Below, one piece after another: positions 49,211 through 57,620 of a DNA stretch of 60,673 nt. Each line of letters begins with the position of its first letter. Positions within the stretch are counted from its first letter, which is position 1. The notes beneath the pieces are model-generated. The model made no database searches. It was not told the origin of the DNA and saw only the letters and a list, made by a program, of their open reading frames with translations. The position numbers and the translations under genes were made by a program. Origin of the DNA: a virus; IMG/VR virus record IMGVR_UViG_3300036985_000346, positions 1 to 60,673 of that record. One strand, written 5' to 3'.

Positions 49211-49560
49211 ACCGCATACCAACCGAGCATGAGGAGCAGCGCGAGCTGGTGCGTTGGTTTCGCCAGACTTGGCCAGGCGTGCGCATCTTTGCCATTCCCA
49301 ATGGTGGCGCTCGAAGTCCGGCCACCGCTGGCCGCTTGAAGGCCGAGGGTGTGTCTTCTGGCGTGCCTGATCTGTTCATTCCTGCTTGGGGTCTTTGGGT
49401 GGAAATGAAGCGCAGCAAGGGTGGCAGCCTGAGTGCCGAGCAGAAAGACTGGATTGCATATCTTGAAAGTGTGAGATTCTGTTGTATAGTGGGAAAAGGT
49501 GCTGATGATGCCAAGGGCAAACTTCAGGCCTTTTTCAACCAACACAAGGACAATTTATGA
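49198..49560 (+). CDS. VRR-NUC domain nuclease, copy B
   Basis: 120 residues, three or four substitutions from 17596-17958. The GVPDLF and VEMKR catalytic motifs are intact. Confidence 0.83.
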   Translation: MSVLDRIPTEHEEQRELVRWFRQTWPGVRIFAIPNGGARSPATAGRLKAEGVSSGVPDLFIPAWGLWVEMKRSKGGSLSAEQKDWIAYLESVRFCCIVGKGADDAKGKLQAFFNQHKDNL

Positions 49561-49796
49561 GCACACGCATTTATGTGGTCACCGATGTGGAGACCAACAA
49601 GCACCGTCTGATTCGCGCTGGCAACCAGGCACAAGCCATTCGGCATGCTGCCCAGACCCGATTCGACATCGAGGTCGCTGGCCAAGAGGATTTGGTCAGT
49701 TTGCTGACCAATGGCGTGCCGATCGAGCTGGCCGGTGTTCCTGCCATTGCTGACATGTTCGAGGATGCGATCACCAATGCTGGAGGGACTGACTGA
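49557..49796 (+). CDS. Conserved small protein, 79 aa, copy B
   Basis: Homologue of 17955-18197, one residue shorter near the C-terminus. The same overlaps are kept. Confidence 0.6.
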   Translation: MSTRIYVVTDVETNKHRLIRAGNQAQAIRHAAQTRFDIEVAGQEDLVSLLTNGVPIELAGVPAIADMFEDAITNAGGTD

Positions 49797-49966
49797 TGGC
49801 CACCTCAAAAATCAAAGACCGATACATGACGATCAGGCTTCCTGCCGACATCGAGCGTGAGCTGCGCAAGATGGCCGAGCGCAACACGCGCACGCTGGCC
49901 GCGCAGATTTTGCACTGCGTCAAGATGGAGATGGAGCGCCAGCAAGCACAGGAGGTCAAAGCATGA
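49796..49966 (+). CDS. Ribbon-helix-helix protein, copy B
   Basis: 56 residues, about four changes from 18197-18367. The DNA-contacting strand YMTIRLPAD is unchanged, so target sites should be shared. Confidence 0.65.
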   Translation: MATSKIKDRYMTIRLPADIERELRKMAERNTRTLAAQILHCVKMEMERQQAQEVKA

Positions 49967-50094
49967 AAAAGCAGATTCACATCAGCATCGAGACGCTGAT
50001 GCACAAGTGGCCGGTGTTTGGCATTGGCTTTTCTGGTGGCGAGTTCTTTGTCTCGCTGTGGCTGGTGGATGTGCGCATCTGGAGGGGCTATTGA
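49963..50094 (+). CDS. Tiny conserved protein, 43 aa, copy B
   Basis: Homologue of 18364-18495 with small changes in the centre and end. Confidence 0.6.
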   Translation: MKKQIHISIETLMHKWPVFGIGFSGGEFFVSLWLVDVRIWRGY

Positions 50095-50582
50095 TGCAAA
50101 AAAAGAAGCGCCAGCAGCGGAGGAAGTACTACACCATCATGGACGAGATGATGGCCAGTCCAACTGAGCCATTGCCTGCTGCGCACCGCACGCACCAGCT
50201 CACCATGATGTATGAGGGCTTGAATGCAATGGAGACAGCGCCAACGCCCACCACGGACGACTGGCGTGTGGTTTCCGATGCGGTCAACCTCATGGAGACG
50301 CTGGTGCTCGACATGAAGGTCTGCGAGGATTCTGGTGGCTTGCTCATGGATGCCATTACCGCTTTGGCGGTCGCTGGCAAGCGAAACAGGGCCGGTGGCA
50401 CCATTCGTATGGATGGGGCTGGAATTCAGGCTGTACGCGCCCTTTTGCGCGACTATGCCGACCTTCTGGAAGTGTTGCCTGCTCGGGTGATGATTCGATG
50501 CCACCGATTGACCGAAAAACGACTGCATGACCTGCTCGATGGCAAGCGCAGACCGCATGATGTGGAGATCACATCGATCTAG
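50094..50582 (+). CDS. Conserved phage protein, 162 aa, copy B
   Basis: Homologue of 18495-18983. The basic N-terminus differs (KKKRQQRRKYY); the PTTDDWRVVSDAVNLMETL core and RLTEKRLHDLLDGKRRPHDV end are the same. Confidence 0.6.
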   Translation: MQKKKRQQRRKYYTIMDEMMASPTEPLPAAHRTHQLTMMYEGLNAMETAPTPTTDDWRVVSDAVNLMETLVLDMKVCEDSGGLLMDAITALAVAGKRNRAGGTIRMDGAGIQAVRALLRDYADLLEVLPARVMIRCHRLTEKRLHDLLDGKRRPHDVEITSI

Positions 50583-50617
50583 GGTTTGTCCCTAGTTGCA
50601 TTGATTGTGGGAAATCG

Positions 50618-50626
50618 TGGTAATAT
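50618..50626 (+). promoter_or_regulatory. Extended -10 promoter, copy B
   Basis: TGG plus TAATAT, in line with TGC plus TATACT of copy A. It would drive the small membrane protein and the accessory block that follows. Confidence 0.5.
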
Positions 50627-50660
50627 CTTGGCACATCAACCAACCAGCAAGGAGCTGATC

Positions 50661-50825
50661 GTGAAACATTCAAACTTCCAAACCCCGCGTAATTTTGCAG
50701 ACTGCACATGGGTGCAAGGTTATGGCAGGCCAGAGCCGCTTTGGGAGCGTGTAGCAGGCTATGTACTGGCCTTTGCCATTGGTGCTGGAATGGCCTGTCT
50801 TTTGGTGGCTTGGTGGTCTTCATGA
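50661..50825 (+). CDS. Small membrane protein, GTG start, copy B
   Basis: 54 residues, homologous to 19063-19227, with the same GTG, the same RBS and a similar single membrane span (VLAFAIGAGMACLLVAWW). Confidence 0.6.
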   Translation: MKHSNFQTPRNFADCTWVQGYGRPEPLWERVAGYVLAFAIGAGMACLLVAWWSS

Positions 50826-51337
50826 CTAAAGACGAAGCATTGAAACTGGCGCTTGAGGCGTTAAAGCAGATTGATGAAGCGATGCCATTCCCTGTTGCTA
50901 AGTTGGCTCAAGCCGCCATCAAAGAAGCCTTGGCACAGCAAAAGCATTGCCAATGCCCAGAGTGCCAAGTATTACCTCACGCAAGCGACTGCGCTGTCCA
51001 CAGTGGGCCAGCTTATCCTGCTGGAGGGTGTGATTGTGGGGCACAGCCAGAGCAAGAGCCTGTGGCGTGGGCAAACCTAGATGCGTTGTCTGAGCAAATT
51101 AACTCAGTGAACTGCGGCACGGTTTACAGACTGCCATCCGAAGCGGAAGGTCGAGAGCCTCTCTACACCACCCCACCACAGCGCACATGGGTTGGGCTGA
51201 CGGATGAGGAGCAAACACAAGTTGCCTGGTCTTGCGGGGCTATGTCTGCTGACTGGCTGGAATTTGCCCGAGCCATCGAAGCCAAGCTGAAGGAGAAGAA
51301 CTGCATTACCGCAGCCACGTTAGGAGAGAAGAAATGA
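50822..51337 (+). CDS. Mosaic phage accessory protein, 171 aa, copy B only
   Basis: The N-terminus KLALEALKQIDEAMPFPVAK, a Cys cluster (CQCPECQVL, CDCG) and the end LTDEEQTQVAWSCGAMSADW with ARAIEAKLKEKN are a module mix I recall from many proteobacterial phages and prophages. ATGA overlap with the membrane protein. Function unknown. Confidence 0.55.
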   Translation: MTKDEALKLALEALKQIDEAMPFPVAKLAQAAIKEALAQQKHCQCPECQVLPHASDCAVHSGPAYPAGGCDCGAQPEQEPVAWANLDALSEQINSVNCGTVYRLPSEAEGREPLYTTPPQRTWVGLTDEEQTQVAWSCGAMSADWLEFARAIEAKLKEKNCITAATLGEKK

Positions 51338-51597
51338 ACACCGACTTCAACGAATGGTTCAACCAGACAGATGGCTATCACATCAGGAGCAAACGCTTCT
51401 ACGAAAGTTTGGTGTCGTTTTCTAATGAAAGGCTGGCTATCAACATGGTGAAGTGGCTAGAGGCTGCGTTTGAGGCTGGTCAGGCTGCTGAAAACGAGGC
51501 TTGTGAACGTGTCACAGGTATTGCATTGCTAGGTTCCGAAAAGGCTCTGGCTGATCGAGTGCGTAAAGCCATCCGAGCAAGAAAGGAAACAACATGA
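51334..51597 (+). CDS. Hypothetical protein, 87 aa, copy B only
   Basis: A helical protein with VKWLEAAFEAGQAAENEACE and a basic end (RVRKAIRARKETT). Linked by ATGA overlaps on both sides. No family is recognised. Confidence 0.55.
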   Translation: MNTDFNEWFNQTDGYHIRSKRFYESLVSFSNERLAINMVKWLEAAFEAGQAAENEACERVTGIALLGSEKALADRVRKAIRARKETT

Positions 51598-51770
51598 AGA
51601 CCCAGCACTGCGACCAGTGCAAGCACGCCACCATGCGAGCGCTGCCCAAGCCTGTCCTGATCTGCGCCATGCTGCACAAGCCACGCTTTTACGCGCCGGT
51701 GTACTGGCTCAAGGATTCGTGGGGCTGGAAGCGCAAGTGTGAGGACTTTGCAAAGAAAAAGCAGCCATGA
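51594..51770 (+). CDS. Small cysteine-containing protein, 58 aa, copy B only
   Basis: MKTQHCDQCKHATMRALPKP, then CAMLHKPRFY and RKCEDFAKK: four Cys in a zinc-ribbon-like spacing. ATGA overlaps on both sides. Function unknown. Confidence 0.55.
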   Translation: MKTQHCDQCKHATMRALPKPVLICAMLHKPRFYAPVYWLKDSWGWKRKCEDFAKKKQP

Positions 51771-52045
51771 GCAACGTGATCGAGCTTCGGCCAAAGTCAG
51801 ACCCGCACGGCTCTGGCCAGGCTTTCTGCCTTCAGTGTAGCCATGAATGGATGGCCGTCGCTCCTGTTGGCGAGACGCGGTTTGAGTGCCCAGAGTGCCA
51901 CACACACAAAGGATTGTGGAAGTTTGAGTTTGCGCCCAAGGTGGGCGACATGGTGCGCAAGTGCAGATGCGGAAATCAGCTGTTCTACATCAAGCCTGAA
52001 GGCCACATGTGCGCCAACTGCGGCACGGTTCAGGATTACAACTGA
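51767..52045 (+). CDS. Double zinc-ribbon protein, 92 aa, copy B only
   Basis: Two CxxC...CxxC units: CLQCSHEW with CPECHTH, then CRCGNQLFY with CANCGTVQ. It is the last rightward gene of copy B. No terminator as clear as that of copy A is seen before the convergent endolysin gene; only a weak GCCTG/CAGGC hairpin lies near 52073-52090. Confidence 0.6.
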   Translation: MSNVIELRPKSDPHGSGQAFCLQCSHEWMAVAPVGETRFECPECHTHKGLWKFEFAPKVGDMVRKCRCGNQLFYIKPEGHMCANCGTVQDYN

Positions 52046-52084
52046 CCAGCACGCCGCTTGGAGTTTGAATGGGCCTGCCACCGG

Positions 52085-52522
52085 TCAGGCGTAAGGCCTG
52101 GTTCCAGCCTTGTCGATGATCAGCGCTTGCTTGCGTGGGCTGGTGTCTTCGCTGTTGGGAATGCTGATGTGTGTCCATAGGTCAAACTCGCGGATGACCT
52201 GGTCGTAACCGATGCCGCTGGCCACGATCTTGCGCACTACCTCGTCTGGGGTCATGCCTGGCACCTTAAAGTCGGCAGCGCAGCCGAGCCGATGCTGACT
52301 GGTGTCTTTGCTGCCCACTGCGTCATTGACCAGCTTTGTACGCAGGCCTGAGCTGATCATGATCGGCTTGCCGCCCATCACCACCTTGACCTGCTCCAAA
52401 AAGTCGGCCAGGCGCGTGAGGTTGGCCAGCTCCTGATCGTTGGGACTGTTGTCCCAGCCGTTGCGCTCTGCGGTCTCTGAGGCCGTCAGCTCTTCCAGGG
52501 TGAAGTTGGGGGTCAGGTTCAT
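52085..52522 (-). CDS. Endolysin / peptidase M15-type, copy B
   Basis: 145 residues, closely similar to 19400-19837, with TSQHRLGCAADF and WTHIS at the zinc site. Its ATG overlaps the holin stop directly (ATGA), the arrangement interrupted in copy A by the HNH gene. Confidence 0.83.
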   Translation of the reverse strand: MNLTPNFTLEELTASETAERNGWDNSPNDQELANLTRLADFLEQVKVVMGGKPIMISSGLRTKLVNDAVGSKDTSQHRLGCAADFKVPGMTPDEVVRKIVASGIGYDQVIREFDLWTHISIPNSEDTSPRKQALIIDKAGTRPYA

Positions 52523-53010
52523 TTTGCAGCCTTGGAGAGCAGATCGGTCTTGGCCTGAGAGCCAGCCGAGCTGCCAAAATAGTAGGCAATGATTCCAGTC
52601 CAGGCTGTGCCCAAGCTGCCCAGCATCATCAAGATGGCCGGGTTGCTGCTGTCGATCTGGTTGAAGAACATCATCACCATGATGCCGAAAAATCCGATGG
52701 TGACTGCGCCAGCCAAGATGGGAGGCATCATCGAGCGAGTGGTGGCCTGCATATCTCTGGCGCTCTTGCGGTCCTCAACTTCCAGCTTCTCAAAGTTCAA
52801 GCCCAGCTCCTGCGCCTGTTTTTGTAGCTCAATCTCGGCCAGTTTGACTTGCGCGATCTGCTCGGCTGACAGCTTGTTGTTGGCAATCAGGTCGCCCACC
52901 TTGGCCTCGTCCACGCCGATGGCCTTGGAGATGGCTGACACGGCCATCCCTGCCAGTGGCCCACCGAGTGCGGTGGCGATGGTAGGTGCGATCTGTTTGA
53001 GCCAGTCCAT
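52519..53010 (-). CDS. Holin-like membrane protein, copy B type
   Basis: 163 residues. An N-terminal hydrophobic segment (GGPLAGMAVSAISKAIGV) and a charged helix (EIELQKQAQELGLNFEKLEV) are followed by two spans (MPPILAGAVTIGFFGIMVMM and ILMMLGSLGTAWTGIIAYYF). It has the same general plan as the copy A holin but is not the same protein. Confidence 0.65.
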   Translation of the reverse strand: MDWLKQIAPTIATALGGPLAGMAVSAISKAIGVDEAKVGDLIANNKLSAEQIAQVKLAEIELQKQAQELGLNFEKLEVEDRKSARDMQATTRSMMPPILAGAVTIGFFGIMVMMFFNQIDSSNPAILMMLGSLGTAWTGIIAYYFGSSAGSQAKTDLLSKAAK

Positions 53011-53327
53011 TATCTTTTCTCCAGCTTGGTTTCGATGATGGCAATCTTTTGGCGGTTGTACTGAATGTCGTCGCGGTTCTTTTGAATCTCAAGCGACAGG
53101 TCTTGGCGCAGGCGTTCACGCGCCAGCTCTGCGCCAGTGTTGGTAGCTTGTTTGTTGTCCGATGTAACCACCAAGCTGATTTTGCTGTTGAGGATTGTGA
53201 CCTCGTGCGACAAGTTGGAAAGCGCAGACATGAGGTAGACCACACAAGTAAAAAGCAGCGGAAGCACTGCAAACGTGAGCTTTTCGATCAACGCGCCTTT
53301 GCCACTTTCTTTTGATTCATCTGCCAT
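53010..53327 (-). CDS. Membrane-anchored coiled-coil lysis-region protein, copy B only
   Basis: 105 residues from ATG 53327 (AAAGGA upstream). One N-terminal span (FAVLPLLFTCVVYLMSAL) is followed by a long coiled coil (DLSLEIQKNRDDIQYNRQKI). This is the layout of an inner-membrane spanin (Rz-like), though no outer-membrane partner is seen. Confidence 0.5.
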   Translation of the reverse strand: MADESKESGKGALIEKLTFAVLPLLFTCVVYLMSALSNLSHEVTILNSKISLVVTSDNKQATNTGAELARERLRQDLSLEIQKNRDDIQYNRQKIAIIETKLEKR

Positions 53328-53328
53328 T

Positions 53329-53544
53329 TCATGATCCTTTCCAGTGGCTGGCCAAAAAGCCAACCAAGGCCGAAGCGCCCGAGACCACTGTCATGCCAAA
53401 CCAAAGACCTCCACGACCTTTGTTGGCCAGTGCCATCAGTTCATCAAGTTGACGCTCGACCTTGTCCATTTTCTTGTCCATGTCCTGCACTTTTTGCCAG
53501 AGCACGCCATATTTCACAAGGTCGATCTCGTTGCTTTCCGCCAT
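53329..53544 (-). CDS. XhlA-like membrane protein, copy B
   Basis: 71 residues from ATG 53544, nearly the same as 21447-21662. A coiled coil then a C-terminal anchor. Confidence 0.6.
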   Translation of the reverse strand: MAESNEIDLVKYGVLWQKVQDMDKKMDKVERQLDELMALANKGRGGLWFGMTVVSGASALVGFLASHWKGS

Positions 53545-53558
53545 GATTCCAACCCCTA

Positions 53559-53831
53559 TCATGAAACTTGATTGACACGTGGATCATTGGCCAAATACAG
53601 GCCACCGTCTGAGCCTGTAATGACATCAGCCTCTGACTCATAAGCACCCTCTGGCATTGGGTTTTTTATGACCAACACCGTTTTGGGTTTGTAGTCGTCC
53701 ATATTTGTGTCAGGCGTTATCTCTGACATGTTTAATTTTTTCTGAACGATCTGTTCTTGGTGCATGTAATCCCATTCACCAATGTTGATTACTTGACCTT
53801 CAGCGTTTTTGATGACTTTCATGGTTTTCAT
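53559..53831 (-). CDS. Hypothetical protein, 90 aa, copy B only
   Basis: KTMKVIKNAEGQVINIGEWD then KTVLVIKNPMPEGAYESEAD: short strands and turns. ATG 53831 overlaps the tailspike stop (ATGA); an in-frame ATG at 53843 is possible. It stands where copy A has the S74 fibre and small genes. Confidence 0.5.
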   Translation of the reverse strand: MKTMKVIKNAEGQVINIGEWDYMHQEQIVQKKLNMSEITPDTNMDDYKPKTVLVIKNPMPEGAYESEADVITGSDGGLYLANDPRVNQVS

Positions 53832-55669
53832 TTGGCTGCCCATCCTGTGTTTCCTGTTCCAGATTGTTTGACGTACAAGGTTGTTCCAACTCCACCGTCT
53901 GTTCTAGTCCACATTGACCCGACAGGTGCTGCAATTGAACCTTCTGGAGAACCAGCGCCAGTTCCAAAGAACACTGTTGCTGTTGTCAAGTATCGAGAGC
54001 TGGATGCATCACACAAAATGCTTCCAACATTGACGTTGTTCACGGTGAAAAAGTGTGCGTATCCACCAGACGCATTGCGAATGACTGTTGACAATCCGCG
54101 ATCGTTGCCGCTGATTTCAGTTGGGAAAACAGCAGTTTCAACACCCCAAAAAAGCGATGTGCTTTCTGGTTTGAGGTTTGTCAAACGGACATATTCGCTA
54201 GGTTGCCATCCGCTTGGGTATGGGAATCCAGCCGTATATGTCTGTGTTCCGCTGTTCATCACAGAGACAATTGAACCACTGCCACCAACCTCGACAGTTG
54301 CGGTTGCCGCGATTGCCACATTACCTGGTGTCCAGCAATAACCAAAGTTGCTGCCAATGTCGACGATGCGAATTGGTGATTGAACAACAATTGGGTTGTT
54401 GCACTGGTTGTTCATCAGCGTCATCGTGAAGTCGCGCAACGCAAATGATGGCTGTTCAACTGATGGGATAACCAGCAAGAATGGTGCTGTTGATGAAATC
54501 TTGCCATCAGTGCGATCACCCCAGTTTTCAGAAGATGAACCTTCGACCATAACGTCAATTGGCAACTGAGCGCGAATGAAGGAGTTGCGAACTTGACCAC
54601 CACTAAATACTCGACGGATTTGAAGCAGGTTTGCGCAGATCAAATCAATACCAATACTGTCAACTTGAATTCCACCACTTTCGATGGTAGACATCTGGCC
54701 AGCATTGCCGGAGTTGATTCGATAGCCAATTGAGCCAGACATTTGCGACCAGATCGTGAATGTGCTGAACCGAGTGCCATCGTTGGCGTATGGAGTTGCA
54801 AGGCCGCCAGTGCCCCATTCGACACCAATCAAGCAGCGACGAATGTTGAATCTGTGGAATTCATTCTGTGAGCCAGATGGCGTGTTGTCGCTGTCAAGCT
54901 GGATGCCTTTGACGTTCTTGTTGTCGCCATCAAGATGAAAACCATCAAGACGGAACATGCGGGTGTTGAATACTCTAAAAATTGGGTCTGTCGTGTTTGC
55001 ACCAGTCCACTTGATCCAAGTTCCATTCAATGGGTCTTGAACACCAAACGTGCCGTCCTCACCATAAATGCCTCTTGCGTCAATGTAAGAGTTCCAGTTG
55101 ATAGTGTTGGCAACGTTAAATTTGCCAGCTGGGAACCAAATTACACCGCCTTGTAAACCATACGCATAGTCAATGGCCGCTTGGATGTATGTGTCCACAT
55201 CAGCTGTCGATGTGAAGTTGAAGATGGCAGCGTGAAGGTTGACTGGAATGAAGTCCATTACGTTGATCGTCAAACGCAACTTGTTTTGAACTGTTGTCTC
55301 GACAGCTCCTGTTCCACCAGGCGTATATGTGACGATCGAAGAATCGACGCTGCTGATCACAGCATTGCTATAACGCTCTGTTGCGGTCAGTGCGCTGTAT
55401 ACGTTGCTGCCATTTCGGTTTTGCACTCGAATGCTGTAGTCGCTGTTGACGTACAAGCGTGCAGGCGTTCCACTGTTTGATGGGTATCCACCAAGTGTTC
55501 GGATGGGTTGGGCCGCTGGAATAGTTAGCGCAGCATCCCAAAACACAGAGATTGGATTTGTCTGTGGATTAAGGTTTGCCGTTCCAATCCAGACATAGCC
55601 ATTCTCAAGAGGTTGGCCATCGATGTCAGTGAAGATCGGATAGGTGGGTTGAATCGAGAGTGCGGACAT
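53828..55669 (-). CDS. Tailspike, copy B
   Basis: 613 residues. The first 105 match the copy A head-binding domain almost fully (PIFTDIDGQPLENGYVWIG). The body is different: a beta-helix-like central part (AAIDYAYGLQGGVIWFPAGK, HLDGDNKNVKGIQL) and a distinct C-terminal domain. It recognises a different receptor by inference. Confidence 0.78.
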   Translation of the reverse strand: MSALSIQPTYPIFTDIDGQPLENGYVWIGTANLNPQTNPISVFWDAALTIPAAQPIRTLGGYPSNSGTPARLYVNSDYSIRVQNRNGSNVYSALTATERYSNAVISSVDSSIVTYTPGGTGAVETTVQNKLRLTINVMDFIPVNLHAAIFNFTSTADVDTYIQAAIDYAYGLQGGVIWFPAGKFNVANTINWNSYIDARGIYGEDGTFGVQDPLNGTWIKWTGANTTDPIFRVFNTRMFRLDGFHLDGDNKNVKGIQLDSDNTPSGSQNEFHRFNIRRCLIGVEWGTGGLATPYANDGTRFSTFTIWSQMSGSIGYRINSGNAGQMSTIESGGIQVDSIGIDLICANLLQIRRVFSGGQVRNSFIRAQLPIDVMVEGSSSENWGDRTDGKISSTAPFLLVIPSVEQPSFALRDFTMTLMNNQCNNPIVVQSPIRIVDIGSNFGYCWTPGNVAIAATATVEVGGSGSIVSVMNSGTQTYTAGFPYPSGWQPSEYVRLTNLKPESTSLFWGVETAVFPTEISGNDRGLSTVIRNASGGYAHFFTVNNVNVGSILCDASSSRYLTTATVFFGTGAGSPEGSIAAPVGSMWTRTDGGVGTTLYVKQSGTGNTGWAAK

Positions 55670-55697
55670 TTATTGGTTCTCCTGGTTGAATTGTCGC

Positions 55698-57620
55698 TCA
55701 AGGCTGAACTGATGGCAATGCATTGAGTGCCTCATTAATTTTTGCTTTGGTGCGTCCTTCTTGACGCATTTTAATAATCTGACGTATGCCAGATGCCACT
55801 GGCAATGGAAGGCCTGTTAGTGCGCCTGTCGCGCCTGCTTCTGCCATTGCTGCCAGAAGTGTTCCCGCAGTGCCTGAGCTGTTCACCAGTGTGCCTGGTG
55901 GCACTGTGGTGACGTAGCGCACGACATCATCAAGGTCGCGCACAATCTGTGCGTTTTTCTTGCCAAGGATGACATCAAGTCGGCCATTGGCATCGAGTGC
56001 TTGCACTGACTGGTGCAGCTTTGCTGGGGAGATCAGAGGGCGATCTTGTGAGTCCATGCCCATGCCTTTTGTGGCCTCATCTCTGAGATGGCGAACTGTG
56101 GCACCTTGCAACTCTTTGAATGCTTGCTGTCCATCATTTCCGCTGGTCAAAAGGACACGTTTCAAAAACGTGATTTCCTCGGGTGACGAGTTTAGGATGG
56201 ATTTTCGGAAAACCTGATCGGCTGCGACTTGGGGGTCTTCCATGCCTTTGCGGTTTTTAATGAGGCGAGCAACAATGGCGCGATTTTCAAACTTGCGTGC
56301 TTGTTCAAGGCGAATTTGACGGGCCTTTTTGTAAAGATCACCACCAAGGCCTTCTGTCTCAACATCAAAGGCTCGTTTCAGGCTTCCACCGTGAAACTGA
56401 TCTGCACCTTCAAAGCCAGCACGCTGGAATGTCTGGCGCAGACTTTCTGCCTGACGCAATGTGATGGGCTGGGCCACGAGCCTGCCGTCTGCGTCTGGAA
56501 CTGCCGCACCGATGGCAATGGCCTTTTGCTGTGCTGCTTTGAGTATCGGGGCCAAGTCTCCTTCTGGGATGTTCTCGTTGATGTAGTCCACCACAGTTTT
56601 TAGGGTAACGCTATTCTCCAGCTCGCCTGCTTTCTCGGCTGCTTTGTAGGCTGCGCGAGTCCTGTTCTTGGCGGCTGTCAGGCCTTCGGTCAATGATTTG
56701 ACGACCGCGCCTCCTGTGCTGGACAAGTCCATGAGCTGGGCATCTGTCATTTCAGCCAAAGCATCAAAGTTCTGCAATGCTTGCAGATTGTTTTCCTTGG
56801 CACGTTGGCGCAGTGGGCCACCAAGATCGCTCTTGATCTGTTCCTTCTCGAATGCCAGTTGTTGGGCATCTCTGGTGGCCGCGCCTTTGGTGAGAGTGAC
56901 AGGCACAGGCAGGCCTTCGGCTGTGGTAGTTCGACGCAAAGCCTCTGGTGTGGCTGCTGCACCAGCTGAGACACGCGCACCGGCTTGCGCTGGTGCTGGT
57001 GCAACCTCCATGCCAAGAGTCTCACGAACGGCTGTTGTGGCCGCTTGTACAGGCTTTGCAATGGCTTGGCCTGTTGCTTTGGCTGCCTGTTGGGTTGCTG
57101 CCAGACCACGTTGAGCTGTGGCTTGCGTGATAGGGGCTGCGCTGCGTACTGCCTGAGTGAGAGCGCCAGGAGCTGCGATCATTGGCATGACTGGTGGCAA
57201 TACGTTGGCCAAGACTTGACCAACGGCTTGCACCTGCTCTTGGCCAGCTTGAGTGCGTGGCTGATATGTGAGCGCCTGCGCACCTTCGGCTGCGGCCTTT
57301 TCGACCGCACGCATGGCTTCTGGTGTGCCAAAGTTTCCTGACAGGATTTGTTGAGACAAGCCTTGCAAAGTTCCAGCCAGTGTGCCAAGCGTGCCACCAA
57401 CTGCACCAGTGCCCAATGTCAACGCTGTTTCTCCAGCACCAACAATTTGTTGGCCAATGCTAGGCTGTGCCGGTGGTTGTGCAATCTGTTGCTGCGTGAC
57501 TGCTGTAGTTTCTTCTGACTTGGCGAGCTGGTAAGCCTGTGCCACGGTGTCAAACTCAGGCGTTCCGCGTTTTGCGGAATTCTTGACGATCCAAGCTGCG
57601 TATTCGTCTGCTGTTGCCAT
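55698..57620 (-). CDS. Large ejection protein, P22 gp16-position, copy B
   Basis: 640 residues, shorter than the 800 of copy A. It begins ADEYAAWIVKNSAKRGTPEF, has a Gly/Ala-rich hydrophobic section near 60-100 (TLGTGAVGGTLGTLAGTLQG) that could insert in membranes, then long helices. Confidence 0.62.
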   Translation of the reverse strand: MATADEYAAWIVKNSAKRGTPEFDTVAQAYQLAKSEETTAVTQQQIAQPPAQPSIGQQIVGAGETALTLGTGAVGGTLGTLAGTLQGLSQQILSGNFGTPEAMRAVEKAAAEGAQALTYQPRTQAGQEQVQAVGQVLANVLPPVMPMIAAPGALTQAVRSAAPITQATAQRGLAATQQAAKATGQAIAKPVQAATTAVRETLGMEVAPAPAQAGARVSAGAAATPEALRRTTTAEGLPVPVTLTKGAATRDAQQLAFEKEQIKSDLGGPLRQRAKENNLQALQNFDALAEMTDAQLMDLSSTGGAVVKSLTEGLTAAKNRTRAAYKAAEKAGELENSVTLKTVVDYINENIPEGDLAPILKAAQQKAIAIGAAVPDADGRLVAQPITLRQAESLRQTFQRAGFEGADQFHGGSLKRAFDVETEGLGGDLYKKARQIRLEQARKFENRAIVARLIKNRKGMEDPQVAADQVFRKSILNSSPEEITFLKRVLLTSGNDGQQAFKELQGATVRHLRDEATKGMGMDSQDRPLISPAKLHQSVQALDANGRLDVILGKKNAQIVRDLDDVVRYVTTVPPGTLVNSSGTAGTLLAAMAEAGATGALTGLPLPVASGIRQIIKMRQEGRTKAKINEALNALPSVQP

